From positions 12,787,001-12,851,000 of the forward strand of contig NC_082611.1 in the NCBI RefSeq assembly GCF_030936135.1: DNA of 64,000 nucleotides, read 5' to 3'. The translations under genes and the position numbers were made by a program. Source of the stretch: Gavia stellata. Its lineage: Eukaryota > Chordata > Aves > Gaviiformes > Gaviidae. How positions within the stretch are numbered: position 1 is the first letter of the stretch; the number at the start of each line of letters is the position of its first letter. The notes below the pieces were generated by a model. The model did not search any database. It saw only the letters and a list, made by a program, of their open reading frames with translations, and was not told the origin of the DNA. Shown here in pieces: positions 1 to 15,100 of this stretch.

Positions 1-3000
1 TGGGATTAAAGATCTCCCAGATACTATTTGCAACAAAAATATTTAACTGCATATGTGTACCTCTTGGGATTCTTTCTTCCTGTTCACACAGATATTTCTT
101 GCTGGTGAAAAACAAGCACATTTTCTTGAAACTTGTTCAAGAACATGGTGCAAAATGCAGCCTTGGTATCCAAATGGAAGGAGTCACAATCAAAAGCCTC
201 AATAGGGCATCTACGTTTAGTGACAGAGACTGAAAAGGCTGCTCCCTTAGAAGCCAAAGTTCTTGGTTAAGCTAGGGCAATTCAGATTTTTTTTTAAAAT
301 GTGTTCTGTTGTAGCCTTCTCCACAGTGCCAGAATGAGTAGGATAGGAGGGAAATTCAAACTGACCAGCTAGAGAATCAGAAACATATCTGAAACAGCCA
401 ATATCCTGAAATAGAAAAATGCAACTCATTTTCCTGTGGTGTAGAGAGGAAAAGCTTGTGTTGTATTCAGTCACAAGAAATCATCCTAAATTTCCAATTC
501 ATTACCTGTTTCTTTGAATTGATTCAAGTGCTCAGTAGAGCATTTACCATCTCTGTCAGATAGACAGTAAATAGATAATCAGATCCTAAACACATAACTC
601 CTAGAGATTTATTACTTCCTCAAACTGGGGAAACAACTTGGCCTCTCCATGTTTGGAGAGAGACCTTCATGCCCTTTTGCAAAAGAAAAGGATTATCGAC
701 CCATACCTTGAGAAAGTCTGTAAGCAGACAGATCTCTTGCATTATACTGAATTCAGTATAAACATTGGCTCCAGCTCAATCCTGAGGCACCTTCCGTGAC
801 TGATACTGAATTTGGTGTAGAAAGGAGCAGCTATACAGCTGCTGAGCTTTTAAAGAACATTCCACTCTTGCATCAAACAGGGGCACTAAATAAGATGCTT
901 GATAAAACCCCTGCTCTTCAAGACACAGAGGCACTTGATTCCATGGCCCCCAAGGCTGAAAGCAGTCCATTACATGGCACAAGAGGAGTGGGTTAGTGAA
1001 ATTGGATGTCATTATCTGTCTAGCACCTAAGATCTAGGGTCAAGAACAGGGGGAGAAAGGAAAATACCTTACAAAGAACGACAGGCTAATGTAAACTGTT
1101 GACAAGGAAAGCCAATGAGTATAGCCTAAAGAATTTTTCATTTAGAGAGGAAGGCTGACCACCGAAGAATGAAGTGTAGATTTTGACCTCTTAAATGCAT
1201 AAAAGGTATCTCCAGTTTTACGGCCAGGATACTTTTAGTCTCTTAAAATGTAGGTATTTCACTGCCTGTTGTATTTCTCTTGGTAACACTGGATATTGGG
1301 TGAAAAATAAACAGTGCAGAGATTGCTGAAACTAAGCAGCAAGAGGCTGCATCTGCTGTACTCCTCACTGTTTACAGCAATACTATAGGTGTAAGCAAAT
1401 CATCTTTGAAACAAGGGAGGATCTCTGACCTGTTTTCTGGGAACAGGATAGTGAAGAATAACTAATTACACTGAAAGCAAATACAGTGGGCTGAAGGACT
1501 ATGGTCTTAAATAGAAGAATTCTTAAGAAATACAACCCTAGAGTGCAGGCTTACTCTTTTACAATGATGTTGAAAGACTTCCGGGACTCTCTGAAGCTGC
1601 AACAGTTACAACTAATGATTTTGGCTATTCGCAGCTTCAACTAACGAATTTTAAGAAAAGAGAATCCATCTCTGACATCAGGGTTTTCTAGCACAGTGAT
1701 GTTCAAAGGTCCCTCGGGGAAAGACACTTTCTGGAAGAAGTATACTGGTTGCAGGGGTGGGGTGGGAAATCAGAGATGCAAGTCAGAGAGGGCTAAAGCA
1801 TGGCAAGGCTGTGATGCTATCTTTGGTGATATTAGTTACATTATTGTTTCTTGTCATAAGAGACTGTGAAAGCCCTGAAATTGTCTGCAAATTATAATGT
1901 CAGAGAAGCATTCCTTCATTCCTGGAAAAAGATAAAGCCATCAAGAGGACAGAGCAGAACAGGAGGGGCTCTGCTTAGCTAGTTCCCTCAAGACTCATTT
2001 CCACTCTACTGGTCCATTAGAGGTACCTTGAAGCTAGAACAGAATCCTTACTTTTAAGCATGCCATCACACCTGATGCTCTTTTGCTCAGTTTACTGTAG
2101 CAGTTGATTCATTTAAATTACTAGTAGGTTATAGAAACTATCCTCATAAGCAGAAAATAACTTAAATTCAGCTCTCGATTCCTGAAACACGAATGAGATG
2201 TTTACATTATTGCTCCATAAGGAATCTATTTAAAATGCACACGAAGACAAACGGCAAAAAGCTAACCATAATCATCCCTTAGAAAAGGTTACATATTCTT
2301 ATATTGTCTGATTTATAATGAAGTACACATTTAACATAGTTTTGCTAGTTTATATAATAGTCCAGGCTCCTTGGGAGACTTGCAAGATGTATTATGGCAT
2401 AGAACACTGACAACTATAACAAGCTTCCCATCAATTATGGCACAATGGATGAGAAGGCTGTTGGGAAATTGAATAGTATAAAAAGAATTACTGAAGGACT
2501 ATCAAAGCTGATAGAAATAGGCAATATATGGCTTCCATAATCACATCTGATTCTCAGGCCTTGTGCATTATCTATATGTTTAAAGTATACCAAGATTTAA
2601 TTTTAACATATGGGGACAAGTTTTACAACATTTTATGCTTGGCTTACATGTAGCAATCACAGTACACGCAAGGTGGGAAAGAATTGGATCCCATATATAT
2701 GTAGATTGAATATAATGGGCTTCAACTGAAATTAAGAGATTAAAATGAAACACAATAATCCTTTTCCAATTCCAAGAAACCTATGGAAGAAAAGTTATCT
2801 GATGTTCACAAAGCTTTCTACCAAATCGTTCTTAAAAAGGTGATCCTTAGCAACTGTTTTTACTTACAGCATACTTATTTCTGCCTCCCCCATGTAAAGA
2901 ATTTCCCACCATTTAAGTCATACATAAACATAAGTTACAAACAGATCGCGCCTGTCTAAAACCATGTGTCTCCTTTAGTTTTTGCTGGAAAAAGCAAGAA

Positions 3001-3008
3001 TTCCTTAC
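1..3008 (-). other. CLEC16A: CLEC16A intron 12 (partial)
   Basis: No exon, RNA gene or clear repeat is seen. The expected next CLEC16A peptide (DPEKLERIQLPVPN-like) was looked for on the minus strand and not found. Short open frames here have no recognisable content. Confidence 0.7.
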
Positions 3009-3109
3009 CTTTGTTGTGTGACATTGCATATAGAAGACAGAGCACAAAGAGGGCATAGTAATCATCTTCAGCACAGTCCAGTGCATTATAGACCATATCA
3101 AGAAAAGGC
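3009..3109 (-). CDS. CLEC16A: CLEC16A exon 12 (last one in the window)
   Basis: This 101-nt exon encodes [20 protein letters not shown], then [13 protein letters not shown] plus one base before the donor GTAAGG. It matches human PFLDMVYHALDSPDDDYHAL closely. The following exon is not in the window. Confidence 0.95.
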
Positions 3110-6100
3110 CTGTGGAAAGGAGTAATTTTAAAATGGTTAAGAAGAAAAAGACCATATCTACAGAAAAATGAGTAACTACCTTGTTCTACATGTAGCTAAT
3201 GGAAGAGGCAAATTCCCAGTAATGCACATTTTCAGGCATTAAACAAAAATTAACCTTTTTAAGAGTACTCAGATTATAGCCATTCTGACATTAATTTTTA
3301 TGTTTTAATGGGATTTGTTACACAATACTTTCCCCAAGAACTGATTGTTCACACAGTTACTGGGTTGTTTATAGCACGTTTTGGATGTATGCGGAAGTGT
3401 TGTACAGTTTGTTTTAAGTGTATACATAAGTAACTTCAAGGAGCTGCTATCACTGTTGCATAAACAAAGAAGACTACCTTAAAACTCATTTACAAAATGG
3501 AGTTGAAAAGTCTTTACTACTACAAGAAAGCAGTTTTCACCAACAGTTTGGAGGGAGGTAGGTTATTCTGAAACAATCAGTCAAAAACTTTACCATCAAA
3601 CAGTTACAGGAAAGAAAAATGAACAAGGAGGGAACATATAAATGGAAAAAAAGAAAACTTCAGACTGCAGATGAGCTTTGTTTTCCTATGACACATATAC
3701 AGGAAGCTACAAACAGTGCCAAGTTCAGCCTTCACCCATACCCTGAAGAGACCAGCAGAGTCCATTTAACCCAAAAGCCATTTGGACAGATCAGATATGG
3801 CTGAGGTTCAGCTAATATTAGCACAAGCCTGATGGCAAAGCAACTTGGCTTCTTGTATTAAGCTGGCTTGTGTCCGATCAGTTCAGAGCAAAAGTAGAAA
3901 TTAAATCCATTTTCACAGGTGGCCCAGACAGACAAAAAAAAAATAATCAGGGAAGTGTCAGAGTCATCAGAAGAAGAGTTGAGAACCTTGATTAAAAAGA
4001 GATAATTCCTACCTCTCCAAGTATTTTTTTTAACAGTGAAAGGAAAACAAATCCTTACATTACCTAAATTGCATAAAATACATTAAAATAACATCCAAAG
4101 TCATAAAAACAAATACATTTTCCTATCTGCAGACCTAGGAGACAAGAAGCATCCACTACAAACTCATCGTTGTGGTTAGCTATGGGTCAGAAGGGCTATC
4201 AAATATCAGAACACAACATACTTCTACAGCTATTCCAGACCTGTGGCACCCTCATGGTCACACTTAACGTATCCCAGTAAGCCACTCAACCGAAGTCATA
4301 ACGATGTACTTAACACTTCCCATCAGCTCCACGCACATTTCAACAAGATGCTCTCTTTTACTAAAACAAGGCTATCACAAGAGTAACAGAACACACTGGT
4401 CCGCTGCTCAGTTCATGACATTGCAGTCATATGTTTGTGCATTTCTGAAGCTGTATTACAAGCATCCTCTACAGTATACTTAAATGCCACTGAGTTATGA
4501 TCCCTCTTTGCTCAAGTTCAACACTGCTGTATAGACCTAAGCCAAATTTCCCACACAATGTTCCTATTGTAGATCTCAAAAGAAGATAACTATTCAAGCA
4601 AAACCAGCCTAAAGAATCAGCAATGTTGAAAACAAACCAAGAGTGCCTTCAGCCTTCCTAAGCATTAAATAAGCCCTACAAGCCTCATGGCATCCTGAAA
4701 CGGGGTGCTTTACGTATAGCAAAGGGAGTTCAGCTTCAAGGTCTAAAGAAGAGAGGGGACCAAGATATCCAGGTTCAAGATTATTAAAATACATAAGAGT
4801 CCTGAAATGCAGACATTTGTCAAATGCATTGGCATCTCACATACAAGTACTTTGCACTTTTCAAGACCTGAGCATCCTAGCTGCTTTAGTATTCAATGTC
4901 GTCATCGCCAATTTCTTTCTAAAAGCCATTTGGCACATATTTTAGTCAAAATATCAATAATTAGAACAATGTATTTCAAAGCCAGTTCAAGTCAAGGTTC
5001 AATTTTACTTTTACAAAGAAATTAAATGTTATCTTTATTAAGGAATGTAATCTAAGCTACATCAAAGCTGTAATGGAGACAGAACGGAATTCTGGGAATA
5101 CCAGGCAGCATTTCCCAAGTTTAAAAATAAATTTGAAATCCTATTAAACATGTGCATTTCCCCAAGGGACACATTTGCAATTACTTTTGTGTCAGAGATA
5201 GCACGTTCAGTTTCTTTTCTTTAGCATTCTAATAACAAGAATGCAAAATTCTTACTGAGAAAGTGTTTTTTGGGTATTTAATATATCCAAACTTAGATTT
5301 TGAAGTCAGGACAATTTCTGCTCCCAGAAACACTTAATAACTGCATTTCCAAAAGAAGTTTTCGATAGCCCAAGGATATACTAATGGACCTTGGAAACTG
5401 TACACAGGTTAGTAGGGTTTATTCATAACTACTACTACTACTAAAATTCTGCAAAATTCAGCCCTGAACTGAGGACTTTTCCTTGTTTTTTTCCCTATAG
5501 GTGTATACAAAATTGAAAGATGTGACCATAAATATCATTAAGAAAACTTCTTCTGGCTTAATTTAGACGTTTAGAAAATTCTGGAATGAAAACATTTATA
5601 TTCTGGTTTTCTAGACTTAATATTCTGTAACTTAACCTTACCAACTTAAAGCATCACAACTGCCATAAAGGAAAGCACAAACTTTACAAAGGAACAGGAC
5701 CATTTCTGAAATTGATCAGTAGAGAGGCCATACCCCATTTTTCTGTTGCCTCACTTATTTGTGATGCACAAGAACACCTGTAATTTTAATTGGAGGCAGA
5801 TTTGAAACATCCCTTAAGAGAAGTGAGAGAGTTAATGGGAGGGCAAGTAAGGAAGCAATCCAGCAAAATATATTACAGTTCCTTTATACCTGTTCCAGTT
5901 TGTTATCTCATTCCCAGAGGCAGCTGCACTCTTTTCTTCATCTGTTGTATTCTGTTCTGTCACAGTAGAGACAGACAATTCTGACAGTTTACATCTCTCC
6001 ATGATTACCATCTCTATTTCTAAAACAAAAAAAAACAAACAAAAAACAAAAAAACACCCACCACCAAAATTTGATATTTTTAACAAACAGTTATTGCAAG

Positions 6101-9100
6101 CTCTTTTGTATTTTCCGTTTTGCATTGAAAAGTGACTGATGAAACTATATGGAAGAAGTATAACCATAACCTCAGAAAGGTTAATGAATGAATAGATGTA
6201 GGCAAATTTGCCTCCCAATAAAATAGTTTGCTTACATTTCTTTAAGGAATTTAACTGCTATAGGAAAACGATACATATAGATAGTATATGTAAAGAAAAT
6301 ATACAGATTGTTTTGGCAAATAAACAAGCAAGAGTAAGCCCCTCCCCTCCAAATCACAGGAAGAAAGAAACATAGAACATCTTTCTGGAAAAAAAAATTA
6401 GTGAAAATGCTGGTGAGATGGGGGCATAGGTGGATATCAAGTTTCATAGAGGGTATAAATAAGTCTCTACAATTACACCAAACAGGATACCTGGTCCGGA
6501 GTGCTTCATACCTATTGTCTTTAAGTAGAAGTATTAGGACCAAATCTAGCTTTTGCTTAAGAATTTGAACAAAAATGACTACTAAATGCACCAGTTTAAA
6601 CAGAAGATCATGTCATATTTTCTTCAAACCCTGGTAGACAATACATCATCAGTTATATGACACCATTTAAGAAAAGCCTTCTCAGACTGTTTACCTAAAT
6701 CAAAATGCAACTATGTCTGGAGAGGGCTGTCAAAGCATAAAGGTCTTGTTTTCAATTGCTTGCAGGCAATTCTGCCACATTTTTCTCAATTTATGTCTTA
6801 AGTAAAGACTAGTTTCTGATGCACATCCTTCTAATAGTTACTAACTAGTAAAATAAACAGTTAAGAAATGCTGTAAGACCACTCATCCTATAAAACCAAT
6901 TCTTAAGGTTAACATTATGTCAAAAATCCTGAAACTGTGCAATTAAAAAATTTAAAAAAGTTAAAGATGTTTTGTTCAATTTTTAACTATTTAATATCAT
7001 CTTCTAGCATGTACTGTCACTTTTAGCACATTTGTTAAATTTTATCATTGAAACACGCATAAAATACTCCCAACCATCTTACAAAGGTAAAGTGGCTATA
7101 CCATTTGCCTTACCACAGAAGGAAAAGTTACAAAGTTGTGAAGTCTACTTATAAAGTGCCCCATAATCACGTACACCTAGGCACAAGGCACACATTTGTG
7201 ATAAAGGCCAAAGACTACAGGAAGATATGAAAACACTTTCATAGTTTTTAATCAAATTAGAAGTCCATGTTCTGACATAATGATTTAAGATGAGAAAAAA
7301 TACAGACAAAGACTGAAACAAATTTAATAGTCCCACATTTACCTAGTGCAACAAGAGAACAAGTCACATAACAGACCACAACTAGGTCCACACAGTAAAT
7401 TAAAGTATCCAAATTGTAAGCATAATTTTTATTTGCTGGTATACTCACCTTCATTTTCACTACTTGTTCTGATGCCCTTTGAACTCGCTTCTGTACCTTT
7501 AGTTTTATCTAGGTCATCTTGGTTATCTTCAGATCCTCTCTCCTCTTCATCTTCTTCACCAACATTTTTATAGTTGGGTCTTTTCTGCACCCTCTTCTTC
7601 CCCTTCTGTTTGTTAATTTCAAGAGACCTCTCAAGTGTTTCTGTTGGTTTTATGAAACATCTGATACTTGACTTTGCCTGTAAATTTGAAGAGTTTACAC
7701 TCAGTTACAGAAAGACATTTTTAACTCTAATTGATAAAGAAACTTCAGTTCATATAAAAGAATGTAAATTAGCATACCACTTACAAATCTCAAATCCATT
7801 TTAAAATACAAGAAAAAAAAGACCTCAAGTTGTATCAAATCATCAGCAGAACAATTATCTCCAAAGTAACATATCCTAAAGATCTATGATTAAAAGGTAT
7901 GCCATCTTGAGAGAAGATATTGAACTACCTATTTAATCAATAGAAGTTTATTAATATTTTTTCCCTTCTTTGAACTTTCTTAAGAGATGAGACAGCTAGT
8001 ACATACAAAATTAAGACACCTTTTGTAAAAAAGATAAAAGCAGCAAAATCCAAAGTGTGAGTTGACAGGAATGTATTAATATGAAATACACTCTTTAAAT
8101 GTCTTTGACAGTGGCAACGACAAAAAACAATGCTCTATGCCGCAAGCTTTTTTTGAATCTTAAGCTTCCCTCAACATCATACTAGTCTTTGTATCAACCA
8201 GGAACAAATGGCACTGACATCAACCTTTTTTGGGCCTCCAGACATAGACTTACCAAGTCCGGAAAACCAAAACCACTTCATTTGTTAGACTTTAATATAC
8301 TTGTGTTCTACCCAAAGATACCAGTTGTTTGTCTTTCAAGTCAAAACACTGGGTTTGGACAAGAAGGCAAAGAGTATTCAATCAATATCTGATTTTCCTG
8401 ATTATTAATTTATAAAGCAAGAAAATGAATTTCAATGACAAATTTCTCCCAGAGGAAATAAGTATTCCCAAGAGTCTGTGCCATCCTAAGAACAGAGAAC
8501 AATGTATTCTTCCAGAAAGACACAAGACGCTACAAGTTCTGCAACTAGCAGGACCAACAAAATTTGTTTTCCTACAATTTTGCAGATTGTTTCTGAGCTG
8601 TGATGCTTTGAGCTCCCTTCTCACTTGTTAGGCCTGCCAGCTGGATTACCAGAGTACATGCTCTCTCTCACCCAGAGCTACAAACATTGATCAGCCAAAC
8701 CTCTCTGTTACTGAGAAGTGAAACGCATAATTTGGGGGCTTCCTGCCAGCACAGGTTTATGCTGAACAAGACTGCTACAGGAACTTCATTACCTTTCAGA
8801 CCTCAATTACATTTAGGGTTAAAAATTTAAGGGCAAGCAAGAGAAAAGAAGTAAGACTAGAGTAAATACAAAACTGATTCTATTCCTTGCCTTAGGTGAC
8901 TCAAGTACAATAAGCATCGAAGATGAGTGCATCAAAGAGACCTCAGAGAAAAAGTTTGGAAAAATCCCTCTCCATTTAATAAAGAACACCTATATGTATA
9001 AAATAAAGAACACCTATATGTATAAAAAATAAGATATTAGGAAAAGATCTGGAAAGAAGCTTCTCTGAATCTTCTGACTTTTTAAAGAAGGTTTTATAGA

Positions 9101-12100
9101 AATCTTGCAAAAGTCACCTTACACTTGGCACTGAAACAAACCATATGGTAGGAGGAATCTTTCACAATACCAAAAAAACCCACAATGTGAAATTTACCAC
9201 ACTTATGTCCCCCAGTAACCTCTCTGATATATTTTTAGTTTGATCAAACTGCAACATAGGAAGGGTATAAAACAACCAGAGTTACAACCAGATTACCTTT
9301 TATTGATGACTTCTGGTCAGAAAAGTGCTAAGAAAAAGGGAAGAACCCATTAAGTCCTATTCTTCAGGGAAAAAAAAAAAGCAAAGTAGCATGCAAGTTG
9401 CATAATGCATTTTCCCCTTCCTGCATTCACTTCTTACAATTGCTTCCTAGAATCCTGTAGCTACTTTTTTTATGAAGAACGCATGTACTTACATCCTTGC
9501 ATTTCTAATATGCCATTATCCATATAAGCAGAATAACAGAAGAGACCAGTAGACAGCTCATAAGCACTGAACCATGGTCTGGTCCATCTCAAGAAAGAAT
9601 GCTGAGAAAAAGTCAACATATATATTCTGTTCTGCTAAATGTAACAAGGCTATATATTTAAAACATTCTAAAATCAGACTTAAAATTAATTTACATAGTA
9701 CATGGTTTATCTAATTGATTATACGATTTGAGATACTGCTATTTTATACTTTTAGAATGTCTTTCAAGCATATTTTCAATTATGGTTTTTCTTTTGCAAT
9801 GCGTGCTGGTAAAGTAAGGCAGTAGCAGTAACAACTTTTATAGGAAAGAGAAAGTAGGTTAAACAAGAAACCATGGAACATGAAATAGGTAGAATCGGCC
9901 CACATCCGAATTATGCAGGAAAACAGATCTCACAGGAAATAAGGTAAACCTTAGTGTGATGACTGCTAAGAAGTTTAAATACATTCTGTCGGCTACACAC
10001 ATTCAACTTTTATCATGAGATAAGAGTTAGTAGTTCTTCTGATGCCACCTGAAAACAGAAATACAGGGAAAAATATGGAAAGAAAAGTGTATTTGCTATA
10101 CTTTGAGGTGGAGAACCTGTTCAATGGAGGTTGGGCAATCATTACTACCCTATGATGTTCAGCAGATCAACATGGGTGGGTTATTGCCAATTCATAAGGT
10201 ATCAGCAGTTAGATCTGCTGGTGATTTCCTCCACAAATTGATTTCCAGTAAAAAGTACCATTTGTTCCTGTTGTGACAACTACCATTGCTCTTTTGTCCT
10301 AAATAACTCTGGATATGTTGCATTTATACACAGCAACCGCAACCCTTCTCAGCTTTTATTTTTGTTAAGTATTCTTTACTCATTTAGTCTCCTATCATGA
10401 GCCCACATGACCCTGCTTCTGGTCATCTCAGTCCATATTCTGTACACCCCATTCCACTTTCACTTACCTTATTTGGAATACGAATATAAACATGAGGTTC
10501 TATTTAACTTGGGTTTTAGAAACTACATGTTAGAAACTAACAGTTACACTTCAATTTAAATATATCAAGACATCTCAGTTGCAAGAGATGAGAAGTGTTA
10601 GGTACAGAGCAGGGGTTTAAAAGTAACTGGGGCTCACCGTAACAAAGAGATATCCCCAAAATAACAAGCTTAGGAGAGTATCAGAGTGATTACAATGGGA
10701 AATTATAACAGAAAGGAAGTAGTAAAAGATAAATTTGTGTCTGACTTAAGAACAAACACAATTCTAAACTCAGTCAAAAAATAAATTAAAAAACGTGCTC
10801 ATCACTTTTCTCTACTAATGCCAGAAAAAACAATTCTAAAGTGCCTTCTGAAACAGCTTCCATATTCAGTTGGGGTTTGTCATTTCTTTGCAACTGAATA
10901 CACCACAGTAATAACTGCAATGCTCAAAAATCAACTTTCTGCTCTAAGAAGTCCTATCACAGAGCAACAAGAAACTGCTTCACCTTTACTTAAATTGTCT
11001 ATGCCTCCATATCCAGAGCTGACTTTAGCCTCACTGCGTCAAGTTGTATATCAGTAGAAAACCCATGCAATATATGCAGTAGTTGTTCATACTTATCAAC
11101 TGAGAGCAGCGCACTTGATAGCTCCCCTCATTGGAAGTAGGGCATGGAGCTCTTCTGCTGAAGATTACTCCCTGCTCTTCCTGCAAATAACCAACCTCCA
11201 CCAATAGGCTTTCTGACAGTAAAGGTTTTCCCCTCCAAGGTTTCATGGAAGAATAATGCTGAATTTACTAAAAACTTCAGTTTCTCACATGGAAGATCCT
11301 TCCTCGTCCACCAAAAGTGCCACCACTCTGCTCTCACTGTAACAAAGCTCCACTTCTAGCAGTTTCGCTAAGCGTCTATCCTAGAAAGACAATACCCCTC
11401 CTATTTACTACCTGTTCAGGTATGACAGAACTCTCAGTTCACATGCCATGAGGACACATCTTTAAGACCAATAAGAAGCAGCAACCTAAATAGTATTACA
11501 AACATAAGAGAACAGATGAACAGAAGTTTATAGGAAACCCCAACTATTCCTAACATTACTGCAAGCACACATACGCTACAGACATTTTGTAACTTTGTAC
11601 AGTAACTATGACAGGAAAAGAAAATCTCACTTCTGCAACAACTGGTGCCGCACCCTCTCGCCACAAATTTCCTAGTAACAAAGCTGCTTCTGCACAAGTA
11701 ACACACGACATTCAGTACGCAGCTAGCAGAAGGTCAGACACTTGCTAACGCAAGTAAGAGATTGCTTTATCTTAAAGCATTCAGTCAGCTCTACCATTCC
11801 ACTATAGTTTTTTCTAAAAAAGATTAGATTCTAAATATCAAGGTCAACAGCACAAAATACCAAAACCCAAAAGCTACTGGCTAAGATCAGCCCACACAGC
11901 TTCCACTGCACAGTAGGAAGAAATTTGGAAAAGTTGACTTGTATCATGGAGGAGTTGAAGCATATCTCCCCCTTGAAACTCTCAGAGCTATAGCCAGTGC
12001 TGGGAAAGAACGTACATAAGAACCAATCTACTGCTTGTTATAAATTAAACATTCGGTCAGTAACTCTTTGCTGACCACTCAGACATTAGGGGGAGATGTT

Positions 12101-15100
12101 TAATCTTTGGGAAAAACTACAGTCAGAAGCCTCTTAACTAAATTAAGGACATACCCCCTTCTTATTACCATCCCCAAATAGGCCTTTAAAAAGTAACAAG
12201 CAAGCATTTTGCAAACTGTGAAACCCACAACAAAAGGGAAAAAATCATAAACATGACACACTTAGAAAAACACTAACAGCAGCATCGAGCAACATCTACA
12301 CAGGATTAAATCGGAAGGTACATGGGCAATTACAAAGGGATAACACTCCCATGTATTTGTGGCTGGTCTATATTCTCTTATGCACACTGATGCACACTTT
12401 CAGAGATGATCAGTTTCACTGCTAAAACATTGGGAATATTCAGACAAAAATCTTTATTTCCTTCTATATCCAAAGGATTTACCATAAGGCCAGGTGTTTC
12501 TTCTAAGTCTCTCATTTCTACTGCAAGTTGCGTAAGGAAATAATTTCACAGGAAGTTGTGATGACTCATTTCTATTTCACTACCAAAGAGCTGATAACAA
12601 AATCTGAACACAGAAGACTGGATTACAAAAGCATCCCATCAAAATGATGGAAGCCTTTGCAGTGTCTGATCCGCGCAGAAGCAACTAAGTATTCTAATTT
12701 GTGTCCTATACAACCTTATACCACTACCTGAAATATATATGCATACACAAAAATATTATAACTTTGACAAGAACATAATACTGTAAGTTGCACAGAGCAT
12801 TCTTCTGCTATCATATCCAACAACAAAAGGTGAAATCTCCTATTGCGGCTCTTCTCTCATAAACACAATCACCTTTGCTTACCAGTTTCCAGACACCTGA
12901 TTTTGTTATTCAAATATTTTGTTTACCTCTAAAAAAAAAAATTAAAGATTAGTCGGCCACTTACTGAGTTTTTCTGTATATCTTGCTCAACTTTAGAAGA
13001 AAACACCGAAAGGTCACCATTGAGTATAACCTCAGCCAATGAGTTCACCAAAGGGGCATAATGTATAATTAGAAAAACCTATTAAAAGAAGGGTGGAAAG
13101 AAGTATCAGACATACAGTACAGAACACATACAGTTTCAGTCACTGAACATACTTCTTTGTCCTTGTTAAACTGGTATCTTAAATTTACACATACAGCAAA
13201 GCACAAATGGTAACACTGATGGTTCATGAAATCTACTTCAAAACACAGGCGACCATAATCCTCTCTAGAGGTATTTGACCTTTCTCTACATTTTAAGCTA
13301 CCTACTTTTAATAATTCTTCATACTCTTCCCTCCTTCTGAGAAACATAAATTCTGTCTCCTCATCAGCTTTGAGATGCAAGTTGTGTGATATTCTAGCAA
13401 GGAACCCAAATTAAAACTGCTCCAGAAAATGTCTGTTTTGGGAAACTACACAAACTGATTATGGTACACAGCAGCCACTGACCTTCTTGCATGCCAGCAA
13501 CTGGCAGGACTCCAGCAAGTTCTGTGTTGTGCACAATTACTTTGCAGTGATTCACGAGTGAATGTCATGTGATAGGCTAAACTGGATCAGAAGCAGCTTT
13601 TCTGGCTATCAAATCGCAACGTCTAGCTACAAAGCAGCTACATAACACAGGAATAAGGGCCATACTGCCTACAACATTAAAGCACTTATCCAGAAGTGAT
13701 TGGGTACTTTAACAGAATTCTCTGTTTACGCTAACCACTCTGTTTTGAGGCAAGGCTTACAAGGCTGGACCAGCAAACAAATGGCTTCTAAATAGAAGTG
13801 GCTCAGGTCCAGCCGCAATAGCCTTATGTCTGCTCATATCTATCCTCTTCACAGGAATATCAAAGCTGGATCCCTAAACTGTGGTTCTAGCTGAAAAATC
13901 CCCAAATAATTTCTAAATCAGTAAACCTAATCATTGTTTGGACAATATTTAGCTAAACATGATCTCCGCAGGTTTTCTGATTAAAGTCAGAACCATTCCA
14001 GACCTTCAACAGTGAAGTGATTATTAGCATGTGGTGGTGACTTACGTAGAACATTGGGAAGTCGCTTCCCAAATACTTTGAACAACCTCACAAATCACTC
14101 AAGCTTCTTCTAATTCAGAAAGTGTAGCTTGACTACACACAGGCATGTTTTGGTATAAGCACGTTACACGTTCACTTTGTGAACAGTGGATGCTAGCACA
14201 GGTCTCTCAAGCACTTGTCTCTAATTTATGAGTAATGCTTAAAGCATACATCTGGTGTCAATAACAAACAGTTAAGAAGATACTCAGTGTACACTTTTTC
14301 AAATCCCACTCCATCAAAGACAGACTCTACGTTAAAAAGAAGTGGAAAAAGATGCACTTCTGCCAGTTACAGAAAAAGTAGCTTGATTCTCTACATCACA
14401 TCCCATTCCAATACACAAAATTTGTTCCCAATTCTTTATGGTTAGGAAAAAAGTTCCATTTACTTTATTGAAAACAATAAAGATCATAGATGCAAATCTT
14501 GAAGTGATACCTACCCAATACTTCCACTGAGGTTCCACAAAGACATTACACAAGGTCAACATATACAACCCTATGACGCAAATCCCTTTAGTTACAAGAA
14601 GCTGTTGCTCCCAAGGTTTTATCTGTGGTAAATAACTCCCACACCATCATAATTTATTAGGTTTAAATGAAATCAAATTATATTATCCTGAAAATTCACA
14701 TTTTTCAAAAAAGTTCTTAAAAAAAAAGATGATGAAATTATGGGCCAGACCATAATAAAATGACTAATGTAAAATCTTAAGTTCAAAGAAAAAGAAAATA
14801 TAAATTCTATGAATACAAGTAAAAACTATTTTCAGAGAATGTAATTTAAGAAAACTAGTCTCATATCAATGCACTGAAAACTACAGGGAGAAAAAGATTA
14901 TTTTTCTCTATAATAAAAAAAAAAATCCACTGTAAAATTATCTTCATTTGAAAATAAGTTCCAGAAAGAAAAGGAGGTGGGATTGGTAAGAATAAGAAAT
15001 ATCGAGTACTTAATTCTAGATTTAAGGCATAGGCATAATGAAATTCAAATTGTGAGAAAGTTTGAGTTTTTGGTGGCGGTGGGTTTTTTGGGGTTTTTGG

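Noticed and set aside
13069..13380. 103-codon minus-strand open frame
   Set aside because: It only overlaps the border of CLEC16A exon 9 and runs through intron; the exon itself uses a different frame.
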